Shown here one piece after another: positions 16,792-26,203 of a stretch of 64,000 nt of DNA (its first letter is position 1; every line of letters begins with the position of its first letter). This DNA comes from Gordonia hongkongensis (GTDB lineage Bacteria; Actinomycetota; Actinomycetes; Mycobacteriales; Mycobacteriaceae), in the NCBI RefSeq assembly GCF_023078355.1, contig NZ_CP095552.1, positions 5,146,001 to 5,210,000 of the forward strand. Direction: 5' to 3'. A program made the translations under genes and the position numbers. A model generated the notes under the pieces. The model was not told the DNA's origin and made no database searches. It worked only from the letters and a program-made list of their open reading frames with translations.

Positions 16792-18093
16792 TCAGAAGTT
16801 GCCCTCGAGGAACTCGGCATACGCGGGCAGATCGAGTTGCCCGTGGCCCGACAGTCCGATCACGACGACCTCGTCCTTGTCGCTGTCGGCGACGTGCGCG
16901 GCGCAGGCCGCGATCGCGTGTGTCGACTCGGGAGCCGGGACGATGCCCTGGGTCCGGGCGAACTGCACGCCCGCGGAGAACGCGTCGTGCTGGGAGATGG
17001 CAACGCCCTGCACCAGACCGAGCTCCACCGTGTGGCTCAGCGCGGGCGCCATGCCGTGGTAGCGCAGACCACCGGCATGGATCGGGTCGGGCACGAAATC
17101 CATACCGAGCGTGTGCATCTTGAGCAACGGGGTGAGTCCGGCGACGTCACCGTGGTCGTACCGATACTCCCCCTGCGTGATCGACGGGCACGCGGCGGGC
17201 TCGGCGGCGATGACGCGCGGATCCGAGCGGCCGTGCAGCTTCTCCCGCAGGAACGGGAACGACAACCCCGCGAGGTTCGAACCGCCTCCGGCACAACCGA
17301 ACACGACGTCGGCACCACCCGGCTCCACCGCGTTGAGCTGGTCGACGGCCTCCTGCCCGATGACACTCTGGTGCAGCACCACGTGATTGAGCACGCTGCC
17401 CAGCGCGTAACGGGTGTCGGGGTTCGAGGCGGCGACCTCGACGGCCTCGCTGACGGCCATCCCCAGGCTGCCCGTGGTGTTCGGGTCCTTGGCGAGCATC
17501 GCGCGACCCGACTCGGTCAGCTCGGACGGACTGGGGTGGATGGTCCCGCCGTAGGTGCGGATGAGGAACCCCCGGTAGGGCTTCGAGCTGTACGACGCAC
17601 GGACCTGCCACACTTCGACGTCGATGCCGAACTGCGCACCCGCGAACGCCAGTGCGCTCCCCCACTGACCGGCTCCGGTCTCCGTCGTCAGTTTGGTGAC
17701 ACCGTCGAGGCTGTTGTAGTACGCCTGCGCGACAGCCGAATTCGTCTTGTGGCTGCCGACCGGACTGACGCCCTCGTACTTCACGTAGATCCGCGCCCTG
17801 GTGTTGAGCGCCTCCTCGAAACGACGCGCGCGGATCAGCGGCGACGGCCGCCACATCCGGTAGATCTCGCGCACCGGTTCGGGGATCTCGATGTAGGGCT
17901 CGGTGGACACCTCTTGCGCGATGAGGCCGCTCGGGAACAACGCGGCGAGATCGCTCGGACCGACCGGTTCCTTGGTGCCCGGATGCAGGTGCGGCGGGAT
18001 CGGCGTGTCGAGTTCGGCCGCGAGGTTGTACCAATGGGTCGGGACATCCACTGTGATCAGATCCGGATTACCGGTCTCGACATGCATCGTCAT
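16792..18093 (-). CDS. trpB2: TrpB2-type PLP-dependent tryptophan synthase beta-like protein
   Basis: A 433-residue protein. The PLP lysine is Lys116 in SPVGSHKTNSA, and the glycine-rich phosphate loop CAGGGSNLAG sits where TrpB has GGGSNA. Length and the long N-terminal extension (HWYNLAAEL, then PPHLHPGTKEPV) match TrpB2, which condenses serine with indole without a tight TrpA partner. There is no trpA next to it, as expected for TrpB2. In vivo it may scavenge indole or act on another substrate. Confidence 0.9.
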   Translation of the reverse strand: MTMHVETGNPDLITVDVPTHWYNLAAELDTPIPPHLHPGTKEPVGPSDLAALFPSGLIAQEVSTEPYIEIPEPVREIYRMWRPSPLIRARRFEEALNTRARIYVKYEGVSPVGSHKTNSAVAQAYYNSLDGVTKLTTETGAGQWGSALAFAGAQFGIDVEVWQVRASYSSKPYRGFLIRTYGGTIHPSPSELTESGRAMLAKDPNTTGSLGMAVSEAVEVAASNPDTRYALGSVLNHVVLHQSVIGQEAVDQLNAVEPGGADVVFGCAGGGSNLAGLSFPFLREKLHGRSDPRVIAAEPAACPSITQGEYRYDHGDVAGLTPLLKMHTLGMDFVPDPIHAGGLRYHGMAPALSHTVELGLVQGVAISQHDAFSAGVQFARTQGIVPAPESTHAIAACAAHVADSDKDEVVVIGLSGHGQLDLPAYAEFLEGNF

Positions 18094-18151
18094 GGATCAC
18101 CACTCTAATCCTCGGGCCGGTCCCCGCGTCCCGCGCCGACCGATCCCGTTG

Positions 18152-18817
18152 TCACGCCCCGGGCAGCCGGTACTCCTGCCGGGGCCGGCCGGTGGTGCCG
18201 TACTGGAGCGACATCGTCAACCGCCCGGCCGCCACGAGGTTCGCGAGGTGCCGCCGCGCGGTCGGTGCCGCGATGCCGATCTCCCGCGACACATCGTCGG
18301 CGAACAGCGGAGCGCCCTCGGCGAACAACGCCAGGATGCGCTGTTCGGTCGGCGAGCCACCCTCGGCCCGGTCCGCGGCGCGGGTGCCGAACCGCAGTGC
18401 CGACAGCGCTGCGTCGACGGCGTGCTGGTCGACGTTCTCGCCCGCCAGCATCCGCCGGTACTGGGCATAGCCGGCCAACCGACGGGCGAGGTCGGCGTCG
18501 TCGAAGGGTTTGATCAGGTAGGCGAGCGCACCGGCACGCATCGCGCTTCGTACCGCCGAGGCGTCGGTCTCGGCGCCGACGATGAAGCAGTCGCAGTCGA
18601 GTTCGGCGACCAGTTCGATGCCCGAGCCGTCCGGCAGGTAGACGTCGAGGAGTGCGAGATCGATGTCGGGGTGCTCGGCCATCGCCTGACGTGCCGCACC
18701 GATGCTGCCCGCCCGGGCTCGCACCGAGAAGCCCCGGACGGCGTCGACGATCGCGGAGTGCAGCGCCGCGACCCGGAAGTCGTCGTCGACGATCAGGACG
18801 CCGAGGTCGTCGGTCAT
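18152..18817 (-). CDS. CitB/DctR-type response regulator
   Basis: A 221-residue two-domain regulator. The receiver has the acidic pocket DDD near residues 11-13, phospho-acceptor Asp58 in LALLDVYLPDG and Lys103 in LIKPFDD. The C-terminal part (LFADDVSREIGIAAPTARRHLANLVAAGRL) is a winged helix of the CitB/DcuR type. Its start overlaps the kinase stop (ATGA), and the kinase follows a CitMHS transporter gene. Together they form a di/tricarboxylate-sensing system, most likely activating the transporter. Confidence 0.88.
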   Translation of the reverse strand: MTDDLGVLIVDDDFRVAALHSAIVDAVRGFSVRARAGSIGAARQAMAEHPDIDLALLDVYLPDGSGIELVAELDCDCFIVGAETDASAVRSAMRAGALAYLIKPFDDADLARRLAGYAQYRRMLAGENVDQHAVDAALSALRFGTRAADRAEGGSPTEQRILALFAEGAPLFADDVSREIGIAAPTARRHLANLVAAGRLTMSLQYGTTGRPRQEYRLPGA

Positions 18818-20505
18818 GGGGTCACTCCCGGTTCGTCGGTCTGGCTGTACGAGTCGTCTTCGGCCTCGTCCGTCGGCGCGAGCACGCCGGGCAGGCGGGC
18901 GACGAACACGGCCCCGCCCGGTTCGTCATCATCCGCGGAGCCGCGACCCCCCGCATCGGCGACCCACACGGCGCCGCCGACCCGGCGCGCGATCTGCCGG
19001 GCCAGGGCGAGTCCCATACCGCGGCCGCCGGGTACGTGCGCGCCCGATTTGGTCGTGGCGCCCTCGGCGAAGACGTCGTAGGGGTCCTCGAAGGCGATGC
19101 CGGGTCCAGAATCCCCGACGGTGACCAGGACCGTGTCGCCGTCGGCGATGACCTCGACCTCGACCTCACCGGGCTGTCCACCGTCCGGTCCGGTCGCGGC
19201 ATCGATCCCGTTGTCGACGAGGTTGCCGACCACGGTGGTGACGACGACGGGTTCGGTGAGCACGCCCTGAATCCAGGTCTGGTCGCCGAGTCGCAGCACC
19301 ACCCGGCGCTCGCGCGCCTGAGCCGCCTTCGCGTCGAGAAACGCGTGGAGGTGTGGTTCGCGCACATTGTCGAGTCCGCCGAGGAGCGCCCCTCCCGGTC
19401 CGGTTCCGGTGACCTCGTCCAGGTAGGCGAGCGCTTCGTCGGCGTGCCCGTGCCGGAGTAGGCCGGCGAGTACGTGCATCCGGTTGGCGGTTTCGTGGCG
19501 CTGTGCGCGAAGGGCGGTGCTCATCGACCTGATCGAATCCACCTCGCGGCTGAGTGCTTCGACGTCGGTGCGATCGATCACCGACAGGACCATGCCGAGG
19601 TCGCGACCGTCGGCCCGCACCCGATGGGAACTCACCAGGACCACCCGTTCGCCGACACCGGCGGCGAGGGGTTCGTCGGTCGGCGTCGCCAGGACGGTCG
19701 CCACCCGCGGGGTCAGGCCGAGGTCGCCGGCGGGGGTGCCGACCGGGGCGTCGATGTCGAGCAGCGCACGCGCCCGGTCGTTGACGACGCGCACGATGCC
19801 GTCGGCGTCGACGGCGAGCACGCCGTCGGCCATCGAGTGCAGCACCGCCCCCTGTTCCCGGACGAGCTCGGCCAGTTCGTCGGGCTCCAAACCCAGGGTG
19901 AGCCGGCGCCACCGACGGGCCAGCAGCACCGAACCCACCGCGCCGATACCCAGTGCCGCAAGCGCGAGGAGCGCGATCGCGACGATGTCGGTGCGGGTCT
20001 CGGAGCCCAGGCGTTCGGTGGAGACACCGACGCTCACGAACCCGACGACCACGCCGTCGGTGTTCAGGACCGGGACCTTCGCGCGGACCGACTCGCCGAG
20101 GGTGCCCCGGTCGGTGTTCACCTCGTTCGATCCGGACAGCACCTTCGACGGGTCCGTGGAGACCGTCCTGGCCAGCTCCGTCACCTCGGGATGTGCCAGA
20201 CGGATGCCGCGGTCGTTGCCGATGACGACGAACAGGGCTCCGGTCCGGGCTCGTACTGCCGCCGCCTGACGTTGCAGCGGGCCGTCGACCAGGTCCGCCG
20301 CGTCCACCCGGTCACCGGGATGGGCGGCGACCTCGCTGCGGACCTCGGCGTCGGCGGCGACCGACTGCGCGATGGCGAGCGCGCGCTGTGCGTACTCGTC
20401 GCGCACCCGGTCGTCGGCTCCGGCGATGACCAGACCGAACCCGACCGCGAGGCTGACCGCTATCACCGCCAGCTGCAGGAGCAGCACCTGCGTCCGCAAA
20501 CGCAT
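18814..20505 (-). CDS. CitA/DcuS-type sensor histidine kinase
   Basis: A 563-residue membrane kinase. TM1 lies at about residues 6-28, a periplasmic PDC/CACHE-like sensor at about 30-170 (LFVVIGNDRGIRLAHP, then VPVLNTDGVVVGFVSVGVS), and TM2 at 173-197. A PAS domain follows (LHSMADGVLAVDADGIVRVVN), then His337 in LRAQRHETANRMHVLAGLL, the SpoOB-type H-box of this family. The ATPase has N-box GNLVDNGIDA and GDSGPGIAF. The family senses citrate, malate or fumarate outside the cell. Overlaps the regulator gene; transporter upstream. Confidence 0.9.
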   Translation of the reverse strand: MRLRTQVLLLQLAVIAVSLAVGFGLVIAGADDRVRDEYAQRALAIAQSVAADAEVRSEVAAHPGDRVDAADLVDGPLQRQAAAVRARTGALFVVIGNDRGIRLAHPEVTELARTVSTDPSKVLSGSNEVNTDRGTLGESVRAKVPVLNTDGVVVGFVSVGVSTERLGSETRTDIVAIALLALAALGIGAVGSVLLARRWRRLTLGLEPDELAELVREQGAVLHSMADGVLAVDADGIVRVVNDRARALLDIDAPVGTPAGDLGLTPRVATVLATPTDEPLAAGVGERVVLVSSHRVRADGRDLGMVLSVIDRTDVEALSREVDSIRSMSTALRAQRHETANRMHVLAGLLRHGHADEALAYLDEVTGTGPGGALLGGLDNVREPHLHAFLDAKAAQARERRVVLRLGDQTWIQGVLTEPVVVTTVVGNLVDNGIDAATGPDGGQPGEVEVEVIADGDTVLVTVGDSGPGIAFEDPYDVFAEGATTKSGAHVPGGRGMGLALARQIARRVGGAVWVADAGGRGSADDDEPGGAVFVARLPGVLAPTDEAEDDSYSQTDEPGVTP

Positions 20506-20610
20506 GGTGTCAGCCTAATGCTCGCTGTGGGGCAGGCACGCCGACGCGGCGATCCGTGGGGAACGGATCGCCGCGTGGAGTGTGGATCGGCATGCACCGG
20601 TTGGGCCGTA

Positions 20611-22083
20611 TCAGAACGGGATGGCCCCGACCAGGACCCCGACGGCGAGCATCACCAGCGAGACGACCGTGGCGCGCCACAGGACCTTCTTGTGGTGGTC
20701 GGCCAGGGTGATCCCGGCCAGTGCGACCAGCAGCAGGATCGCCGGGACGAGTGGGCTCTGCATGTGCACGGTCTGGCCGGTGATCGATGCCCGCGCCATC
20801 TCGGTGGGGTCGATGCCGTAGCGGGTCGCGGTCTCGGACAGGACCGGTAGCACCCCGTAGTAGAAGGCGTCGTTGCTCATCAGGAAGGTGAGCGGGATCG
20901 AGAGCACGCCGATCACGATGGCCATGTGGGGGCCCATCCAGTCGGGGATGCCATCGGCCAGCCAGTGCGCGATGGCGTCGACCATCCCGGTGCCGTTGAA
21001 CACGCCGGTGAGGACGGCGGCGGCGAGGACCATGGCGACCACCGACACGATGCTCGAGCTGTGCCGGGTGATGGCCTCCTGCTGCTGCTTGATGTGCGGG
21101 AAGTTGATGGCCAGGGCGATGCCGGCGAAGATCATGAACAGCACCGGGATGGCGACGATGTCGGCACCGAGGATGGCCAGCAGGGCCACGGTGAGTCCGG
21201 CGTTCACCCAGAAGAGCTTGGGCCGCAGGGTTTCCCGATTGGGGTCGAGGACGCCCGAGAAAGATGCGTCGCGGTCGTCGTCGGCGGCGCCCGCCACGGG
21301 GCGGCTGAGATCGTGATCGCCGGTGGGAGCGTCGTCGTAGGCGCCCGAGCCTGTTCCCGTCGAACCCGAACCGCGCGCCCGACGACCCTTGGGCGGCAAC
21401 CCGGTTCCGCCGCCGGCGCCGACCAGTACCTCTTCCTTCGGGGCGAGGATCGAATCCCGGATCTCCAGCTTGCCGATGCGCCGGCGTTCGAGCACACCGA
21501 GGTGATAGGCGAAGAGCAGTACGACGATCAGCGCCGCCACCAGTGCGGGGACCATCGGGACGAAGACGTCGTTGGTGTCGATGTTCAGCGCACTTGCGGC
21601 GCGGGCGGTGGGGCCACCCCACGGCAAAATGTTCATCGTGCCGTTGGTGAGTCCGGCGACGACCGTGAGGACGACCGGGCTGACGCCGAGCTTCAGGTAC
21701 AGCGGCAGCAGTGCGGCCGTCGTGATGATGAAGGTCGTCGAACCGTCGCCGTCGAGGGAGACGACACCGGCGAGCACCGCGGTTCCGACCACCAGGCGGG
21801 CCGGGTCGTCGTGCACCGCGCGGACGACCGCCCGGACCACCGGGTCGAAGAGTCCGACGTCGATCATGATGCCGAAGAAGATGATCGCGAAGAACAGCAT
21901 CGCCGCGGTGGGGGCGAGGTCTTTGATGCCGTCGGTGATCATGTCGCTGATGCCGAGGCCGGCACCGGCGAAGAGGCCGAAGGCGACGGGGACGAGGATC
22001 AGCGCGACCACGGGCGTCGCCCGCTTGGTGATGATCAGCACCATGAAGGTGGCGACCATCCCGAGGCCGAGGGCTACCAACAT
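20611..22083 (-). CDS. CitMHS-family citrate:metal symporter
   Basis: A 490-residue transporter with about twelve membrane helices and a long hydrophilic central loop (residues about 205-290, rich in Gly, Ser and Asp). Start at ATG 22083 is preferred because MLVALGLGMVATFMVLIITK matches the usual CitMHS start; a GTG at 22122 is in frame. Family hallmarks include VSLDGDGSTTFIITTAALLP and TNGTMNILPWGGPTARAAS. CitMHS proteins import citrate complexed with Mg or Ca. The CitA/CitB-type sensor pair lies immediately downstream on the same strand, which supports a citrate role. Confidence 0.88.
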   Translation of the reverse strand: MLVALGLGMVATFMVLIITKRATPVVALILVPVAFGLFAGAGLGISDMITDGIKDLAPTAAMLFFAIIFFGIMIDVGLFDPVVRAVVRAVHDDPARLVVGTAVLAGVVSLDGDGSTTFIITTAALLPLYLKLGVSPVVLTVVAGLTNGTMNILPWGGPTARAASALNIDTNDVFVPMVPALVAALIVVLLFAYHLGVLERRRIGKLEIRDSILAPKEEVLVGAGGGTGLPPKGRRARGSGSTGTGSGAYDDAPTGDHDLSRPVAGAADDDRDASFSGVLDPNRETLRPKLFWVNAGLTVALLAILGADIVAIPVLFMIFAGIALAINFPHIKQQQEAITRHSSSIVSVVAMVLAAAVLTGVFNGTGMVDAIAHWLADGIPDWMGPHMAIVIGVLSIPLTFLMSNDAFYYGVLPVLSETATRYGIDPTEMARASITGQTVHMQSPLVPAILLLVALAGITLADHHKKVLWRATVVSLVMLAVGVLVGAIPF

Positions 22084-22207
22084 TGTCTTACTCGATTCTG
22101 CAGCGGATGTGAGGGCGACCACATCGGGTGGTCACATCAGAAGTGTTGGGGGTCACCGGCATCACAGTCACGCTTGGGCGCATAAGTAGCGTTTCGCGCT
22201 TTTCGCG

Positions 22208-23416
22208 CTAGTCGGGCAGCATCGGTGCGTCGTCGCCGTGGTTGCGTCCGATGAGGACCGCGCGGGTGACCGAGTCGCGGCCGAACCGGTCCCGCAGCAG
22301 ATCCATCGTCGCGTCGAGTTCGTGGGCATGGTCGGTGTCGAAGGGAAGCGTCAGCTGGATGCTGTCGTGGTCGTCGAGGTTGGTCAGCGACAACCCGACC
22401 AGGGTGCATCCCCGTTCGCGGATGATCGGCATCGCGTCGGCGAGGAGGCCGCGCGCCGACGCCATGATGAGGTCGGTGCGGTCGGTGGACTCCAGCAGCG
22501 TGCGGGACCGGGTGGCGCGGGTGAAGTCGTCGAAGCGCAACCGCAGAACGATTGTCCGACAGACCCGTTCGGCCGTTCGGAGCCGTTTGCCCAGTCGTTC
22601 GACGATCGCGGTGATGGTCGCCTCGAGGTCGGCCTCGGACTTCGGACGTCGGCCGAGCGCGCGTTGTGAACCGATTGAGCTGCGTCGTTTGCCGGTCTCC
22701 ACCCGACGCGGGTCCTGGGCGAGTGACAGCGCGAGGAGGTGCCGTCCGGCACCCGACCCGACGATGCCGCGCAACGACCGCTCCCCGAGGGCCGCCAGCT
22801 GGCCGACGGTCTCGACTCCTGCGTCGTGCAGCTTGGCCTCGGTGACCGGACCGACCCCCCAGAGTCGACGGACCGGGAGCGGATGCAGGAAGTCGAGTTC
22901 GGTTCCCGGCTCGACGATGAGCAGGCCGTCCGGCTTGCCGACGGCGCTGGCGACCTTGGCGAGGAACTTGCTGCGTGCTCCGCCGACCGTGATGGGGAGA
23001 CCGACCTCCTCGCGGACGCGGCGTCGAATCGTCGATGCGACGTCGTGCGACGTACCGCTGATCCGGCCGAGCCCCCCAACGTCGAGGAAGGCCTCGTCGA
23101 CCGAGATCCCCTCGACCACGGGAGTGGTGTCGTGGAAGATGTCGAAGACCTCCCGACTCGCCTCCATGTAGGCCTCGAACCGCGGCCGGACGACGATCGC
23201 GTCGGGACAGAGTGCCCGCGCCTCGTGGCCCGGCATTGGCGATCGCACCCCGCGGGCCTTGGCCTCATAGCTCGCCGCGAGGACGACGCCGCCGCCGACG
23301 AGAACCGGACGGCCGCGAAGCGAGGGGTCGTCCCGCTGCTCGACCGAGGCGTAGAACGAGTCGAGATCGGCATGCAGGATCGACGGATCCCGCCGTTCCC
23401 GCCGCTCGATGCGCAT
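22208..23416 (-). CDS. dinB: DNA polymerase IV (DinB, Y-family)
   Basis: A 402-residue translesion polymerase. Start at ATG 23416 is chosen because the conserved ILHADLDSFYASVEQ begins 12 residues later; further in-frame ATGs lie at 23425 and 23446. Catalytic acids are Asp in HADLDSF and the Asp-Glu in SVDEAFLD. Also seen are the helix-hairpin-helix region (RRLWGVGPVTEAKLHDAGVETVGQL) and a C-terminal tail ending in QLTLPFDTD, a beta-clamp-binding-like motif. A LexA-type SOS box abuts the start, so DNA damage induction is expected. Confidence 0.92.
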   Translation of the reverse strand: MRIERRERRDPSILHADLDSFYASVEQRDDPSLRGRPVLVGGGVVLAASYEAKARGVRSPMPGHEARALCPDAIVVRPRFEAYMEASREVFDIFHDTTPVVEGISVDEAFLDVGGLGRISGTSHDVASTIRRRVREEVGLPITVGGARSKFLAKVASAVGKPDGLLIVEPGTELDFLHPLPVRRLWGVGPVTEAKLHDAGVETVGQLAALGERSLRGIVGSGAGRHLLALSLAQDPRRVETGKRRSSIGSQRALGRRPKSEADLEATITAIVERLGKRLRTAERVCRTIVLRLRFDDFTRATRSRTLLESTDRTDLIMASARGLLADAMPIIRERGCTLVGLSLTNLDDHDSIQLTLPFDTDHAHELDATMDLLRDRFGRDSVTRAVLIGRNHGDDAPMLPD

Positions 23417-23417
23417 A

Positions 23418-23429
23418 GAACACATGTTC
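23418..23429. promoter_or_regulatory. LexA SOS box upstream of dinB
   Basis: GAAC-ACAT-GTTC is a perfect match to the core of the actinobacterial LexA site (consensus TCGAAC-N4-GTTCGA, outer bases partly kept). It ends one base before the chosen dinB ATG, so the start or transcript may be nearly leaderless, or translation starts slightly differently. Confidence 0.75.
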
Positions 23430-23477
23430 GCATGACGCTCGGACATGCACCAGCACGTCCGAGGCAGCCGACGCGGG

Positions 23478-23829
23478 CTATGGGCCCATCGGCTTGGTGG
23501 GATCGCCGATGGCGGACGACCGAGCGCAGCGCCAACACCACGATGATCGCGTCGTCGGCGTAGCCGAGGACCGGGATGAAGTCGGGAATCAGGTCGATGG
23601 GAAGGACCAAGTAGATCAAGAGCAGCATTAGCCGGACGCGGACACCGCGGGGGAGTTCTCGGTCAGCGGCCAGCCGTCGCAGCAGTACGACGGTGTCGGG
23701 CAGTAGCCGAAGGAGGTCTTTGGCCCGCAAACCGGGTGGGCGAGCGACGAGGAGAGCGATCACCAGGATCACCCACAGCAACAGCACCCCACCTGCGACG
23801 GAGATCGCGATGGCGACGAGGCGTTCCAT
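23478..23829 (-). CDS. DUF1232 (YkvA-like) membrane protein, 3' end unclear
   Basis: ATG 23829 opens a single-pass N-terminus (AIAISVAGGVLLLWVILVIALLV) followed by the DUF1232 core, with LPIDLIPDFIPVLGYADDAIIVVLAL as the diagnostic motif. Beyond about residue 107 the frame runs without stop through the whole dinB gene to 22384, which is not believable as coding. A shift of one base would end the protein at TAG 23478-23480 (SAIGDPTKPMGP). The given end is that guess. Function of the family is unknown. On the same strand as dinB and just upstream of it. Confidence 0.65.
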
Positions 23830-23912
23830 CAGGACGGCTCCGTTCTGTCGGCGAAGGGTGAGACGTCCGCCACTTTATCGGGAACCGTTGTCAACACGTC
23901 TACGCTGAATCC

Positions 23913-24749
23913 ATGCCAGGCCCGAGCATCGCCGAGATCTTCAATTCGACCAGTCCCGATTTCGACCTGGTGACTCCCCTCGTCTGGGGTCCGGCGGGCG
24001 AGACCCTCGTTGCTCGGGCACGGGTCGCGCTGGGCGATGAGGTTCTCGACATCTGTTCCGGCACCGGTGCCAGCGCGCTGGCCGCCGCGCGGGTCGTCGG
24101 ACCCGACGGGCACGTCACGGCAGTCGACTTCGCCGCCGATCTGGTGGAGCGTGGCCGAACCAGCGCCTATGCGGCCGGTCTGCGCAACATCGACTTCCGG
24201 GTCGACGACGTGACCGCGCTGCCCGGTCGGGAGCGCGGCGAATACGACGTGATCACATGCGGTTTCGGCGTGTTCTTCCTTCCGGACATGGACGACTCGG
24301 TGCGCAATCTGCTGCCGCTCCTGCACCCGGGAGGTCGTCTCGCCGTCGCGGTGTGGCACGACGATGCACTCCACGACTTCACCGGCGCCTACTTCGCCGA
24401 GGTCGCCCGCGTGACGAACACGCCGCCGCCACCCGGTCCGCGTGCCCCGTCCGACGGACCGCCCCACCCCATCACGCGGATCGACACCGAGGAGAAGATC
24501 GTCAGGTGGCTCGAATCGCTTGGCGCAGAAGAGGTGTCCGCGTCAGTTCTCGACCTGCGCGTACCACGGACCGACGAGTTCTCCTGGTCGATGGTCCTCG
24601 GCAGCGGGTTGCGCGGCGCACTCGCCGACCTGGACGCCGACGCCGTCGAGGACGTGCGAGTCGGGTTCCTGCAGCGGCTGGCAGACGAGGGAATCACCGA
24701 AGTCGACTGTGACACACTGATTGCCGTTGGCGACCGACCCGCCGACTGA
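23913..24749 (+). CDS. SAM-dependent methyltransferase (UbiE/class I)
   Basis: A 278-residue class I methyltransferase. Motif I is VLDICSGTGASALAAA, motif II HVTAVDFAADLVERG, and the motif III/IV area FRVDDVTALPGRERGEYDVITCGFGVFFLP. This is the layout of UbiE/Coq5-like enzymes. The acceptor is unknown. It is divergent from DUF1232 (83 bp gap) and convergent with the esterase. Nothing nearby suggests a quinone pathway. Confidence 0.8.
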   Translation: MPGPSIAEIFNSTSPDFDLVTPLVWGPAGETLVARARVALGDEVLDICSGTGASALAAARVVGPDGHVTAVDFAADLVERGRTSAYAAGLRNIDFRVDDVTALPGRERGEYDVITCGFGVFFLPDMDDSVRNLLPLLHPGGRLAVAVWHDDALHDFTGAYFAEVARVTNTPPPPGPRAPSDGPPHPITRIDTEEKIVRWLESLGAEEVSASVLDLRVPRTDEFSWSMVLGSGLRGALADLDADAVEDVRVGFLQRLADEGITEVDCDTLIAVGDRPAD

Positions 24750-24862
24750 CCTCGCGGCGCTTCCACCGCCGGGCGTCGACGGCTTCGCGCGATTCGGCTG
24801 CAGACGCCCAATCCGTGGTGAGACCGCGGGTACAGTCGCATTCGCGCTACGCGATGCCGCGG

Positions 24863-26203
24863 TCAACGGAAGCGGATCAGGCCTGGCTCATCATCCGGCG
24901 CGGTCCATCCGTCTCGCGCGAAGTCCGCCCAGATCCGTCGCAACGTGCGGCCGTCCTCGGCAGCCCGATCGGCGTCGTGTCCGGCCAGGATCGGGGCACC
25001 GGCCCAGATCTCCGGGGTCCCGAACAGCAACGGGATGTCGACGGTGTGCACGGCGTGCAGCGGGTGATCTGCTGCGCCCCAGTCGATGACGTATTGCGCG
25101 GCCTTGCCGCCGGCGTGTCGGTGGCGCCGGGCGAAGCGGTCGGCCGCCGACGTGTAGATGGCACGGGTGAGTTGCTGGACAAGGCATTCGTACAGGCGGT
25201 TGCCGACCAACGGAACCGCGGGGAGCGACGACACCCCGTCGATCGCCGCGGTGAAGAACGCGGCCTCGCGGCTGCACCAGCCGATGAGGACCTCGACGTC
25301 CCGCGCTCGACTCTCCCAGACCGCGTCCACCTCGTCCTCGGGTGGCAGCGGATGGTGGCCGTACTGGGGACCGAAGGACATGAACGCCGGAAGTCCATGT
25401 TGCAGAATCGCTTTGAGTCCCATCATCGACTCCTGGACGGCCAGGACCTCGTCGACGGTCGCCGACGCCGACACCTGGTGCGACGCAGCGAACATGTCCG
25501 CATGCAACCGCTCGCGACGTCGGGTGATGCCGAGGGGCGCACTCTGGATGATGGCGCGGCGGAACAGGCCCGTCACGCCGTCGGCCGCCATCAATTGTGC
25601 AACCGCGTCGCCGCCGGCTGATTCGCCGAAGACGGTGACGGCGTTGGGATCGCCGCCGAAGGACGCGATGTTCCGCTGAACCCAGCGCAGCGCTTCGATC
25701 ATGTCGAGCAGGCCCAGGTTCGCCGGCCGGTTGATGCCGTCGCCGAGGAACCCGAACAATCCCAGTCGGTAGGTCACTGACACGACGACCACCCGCTGTT
25801 CGGCGACCAGCGCCGCCGGATCGTGGCAGGGCGCGTCGGCGGCGCCGATGATGTACGACCCGCCGTGAATCCAGACCATCACCGGGAGAGCCTCGTCGGG
25901 TCGACGGTCGACCGGCACCGTGACCGACACGTACTGGGCGTGCTCGTCGCCGACCATCTCGCCCAGCGCGGCATCGCCGAAGGTGTCGTGGACGATCCCC
26001 TCGCCGTTGCGCTGAGGACAGGCGGGCGACCACGAGGTCGCATCGATCGGCTCGTCGGCCGGCGGCTGCGGGGACGGAACCTCGAAGCGCGCCGCCTGCG
26101 CATAGCGGATCCCGGTGGCGCGCACGACCTGTCCGTCGGTGCGAGCGATGATCGTCCCGGCCGGACACTCGAAGGTCGCGGTCGTCGTGGGTACCTCGGT
26201 CAT
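24863..26203 (-). CDS. Type-B carboxylesterase (para-nitrobenzyl-esterase family)
   Basis: A 446-residue esterase. The oxyanion motif is VMVWIHGGSYIIGAA, and the nucleophile is in VTVFGESAGGDAVAQL. Upstream, GIRYAQAARFEVP replaces the usual G-I-P-Y-A-x-P-P. A late VHTVDIPLLFGTP plus the preceding His-rich stretch likely supplies the triad His. There is no signal peptide, so it is cytoplasmic. Its start overlaps the ctpC stop (ATGA), an unusual partnership of an esterase with a metal-efflux ATPase. Confidence 0.85.
   Translation of the reverse strand: MTEVPTTTATFECPAGTIIARTDGQVVRATGIRYAQAARFEVPSPQPPADEPIDATSWSPACPQRNGEGIVHDTFGDAALGEMVGDEHAQYVSVTVPVDRRPDEALPVMVWIHGGSYIIGAADAPCHDPAALVAEQRVVVVSVTYRLGLFGFLGDGINRPANLGLLDMIEALRWVQRNIASFGGDPNAVTVFGESAGGDAVAQLMAADGVTGLFRRAIIQSAPLGITRRRERLHADMFAASHQVSASATVDEVLAVQESMMGLKAILQHGLPAFMSFGPQYGHHPLPPEDEVDAVWESRARDVEVLIGWCSREAAFFTAAIDGVSSLPAVPLVGNRLYECLVQQLTRAIYTSAADRFARRHRHAGGKAAQYVIDWGAADHPLHAVHTVDIPLLFGTPEIWAGAPILAGHDADRAAEDGRTLRRIWADFARDGWTAPDDEPGLIRFR

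Noticed and set aside
16792..18093. trpB2 as part of a tryptophan operon
   Set aside because: No trpA, trpC or trpE gene is adjacent. The neighbours are a DUF429 gene and a two-component system.
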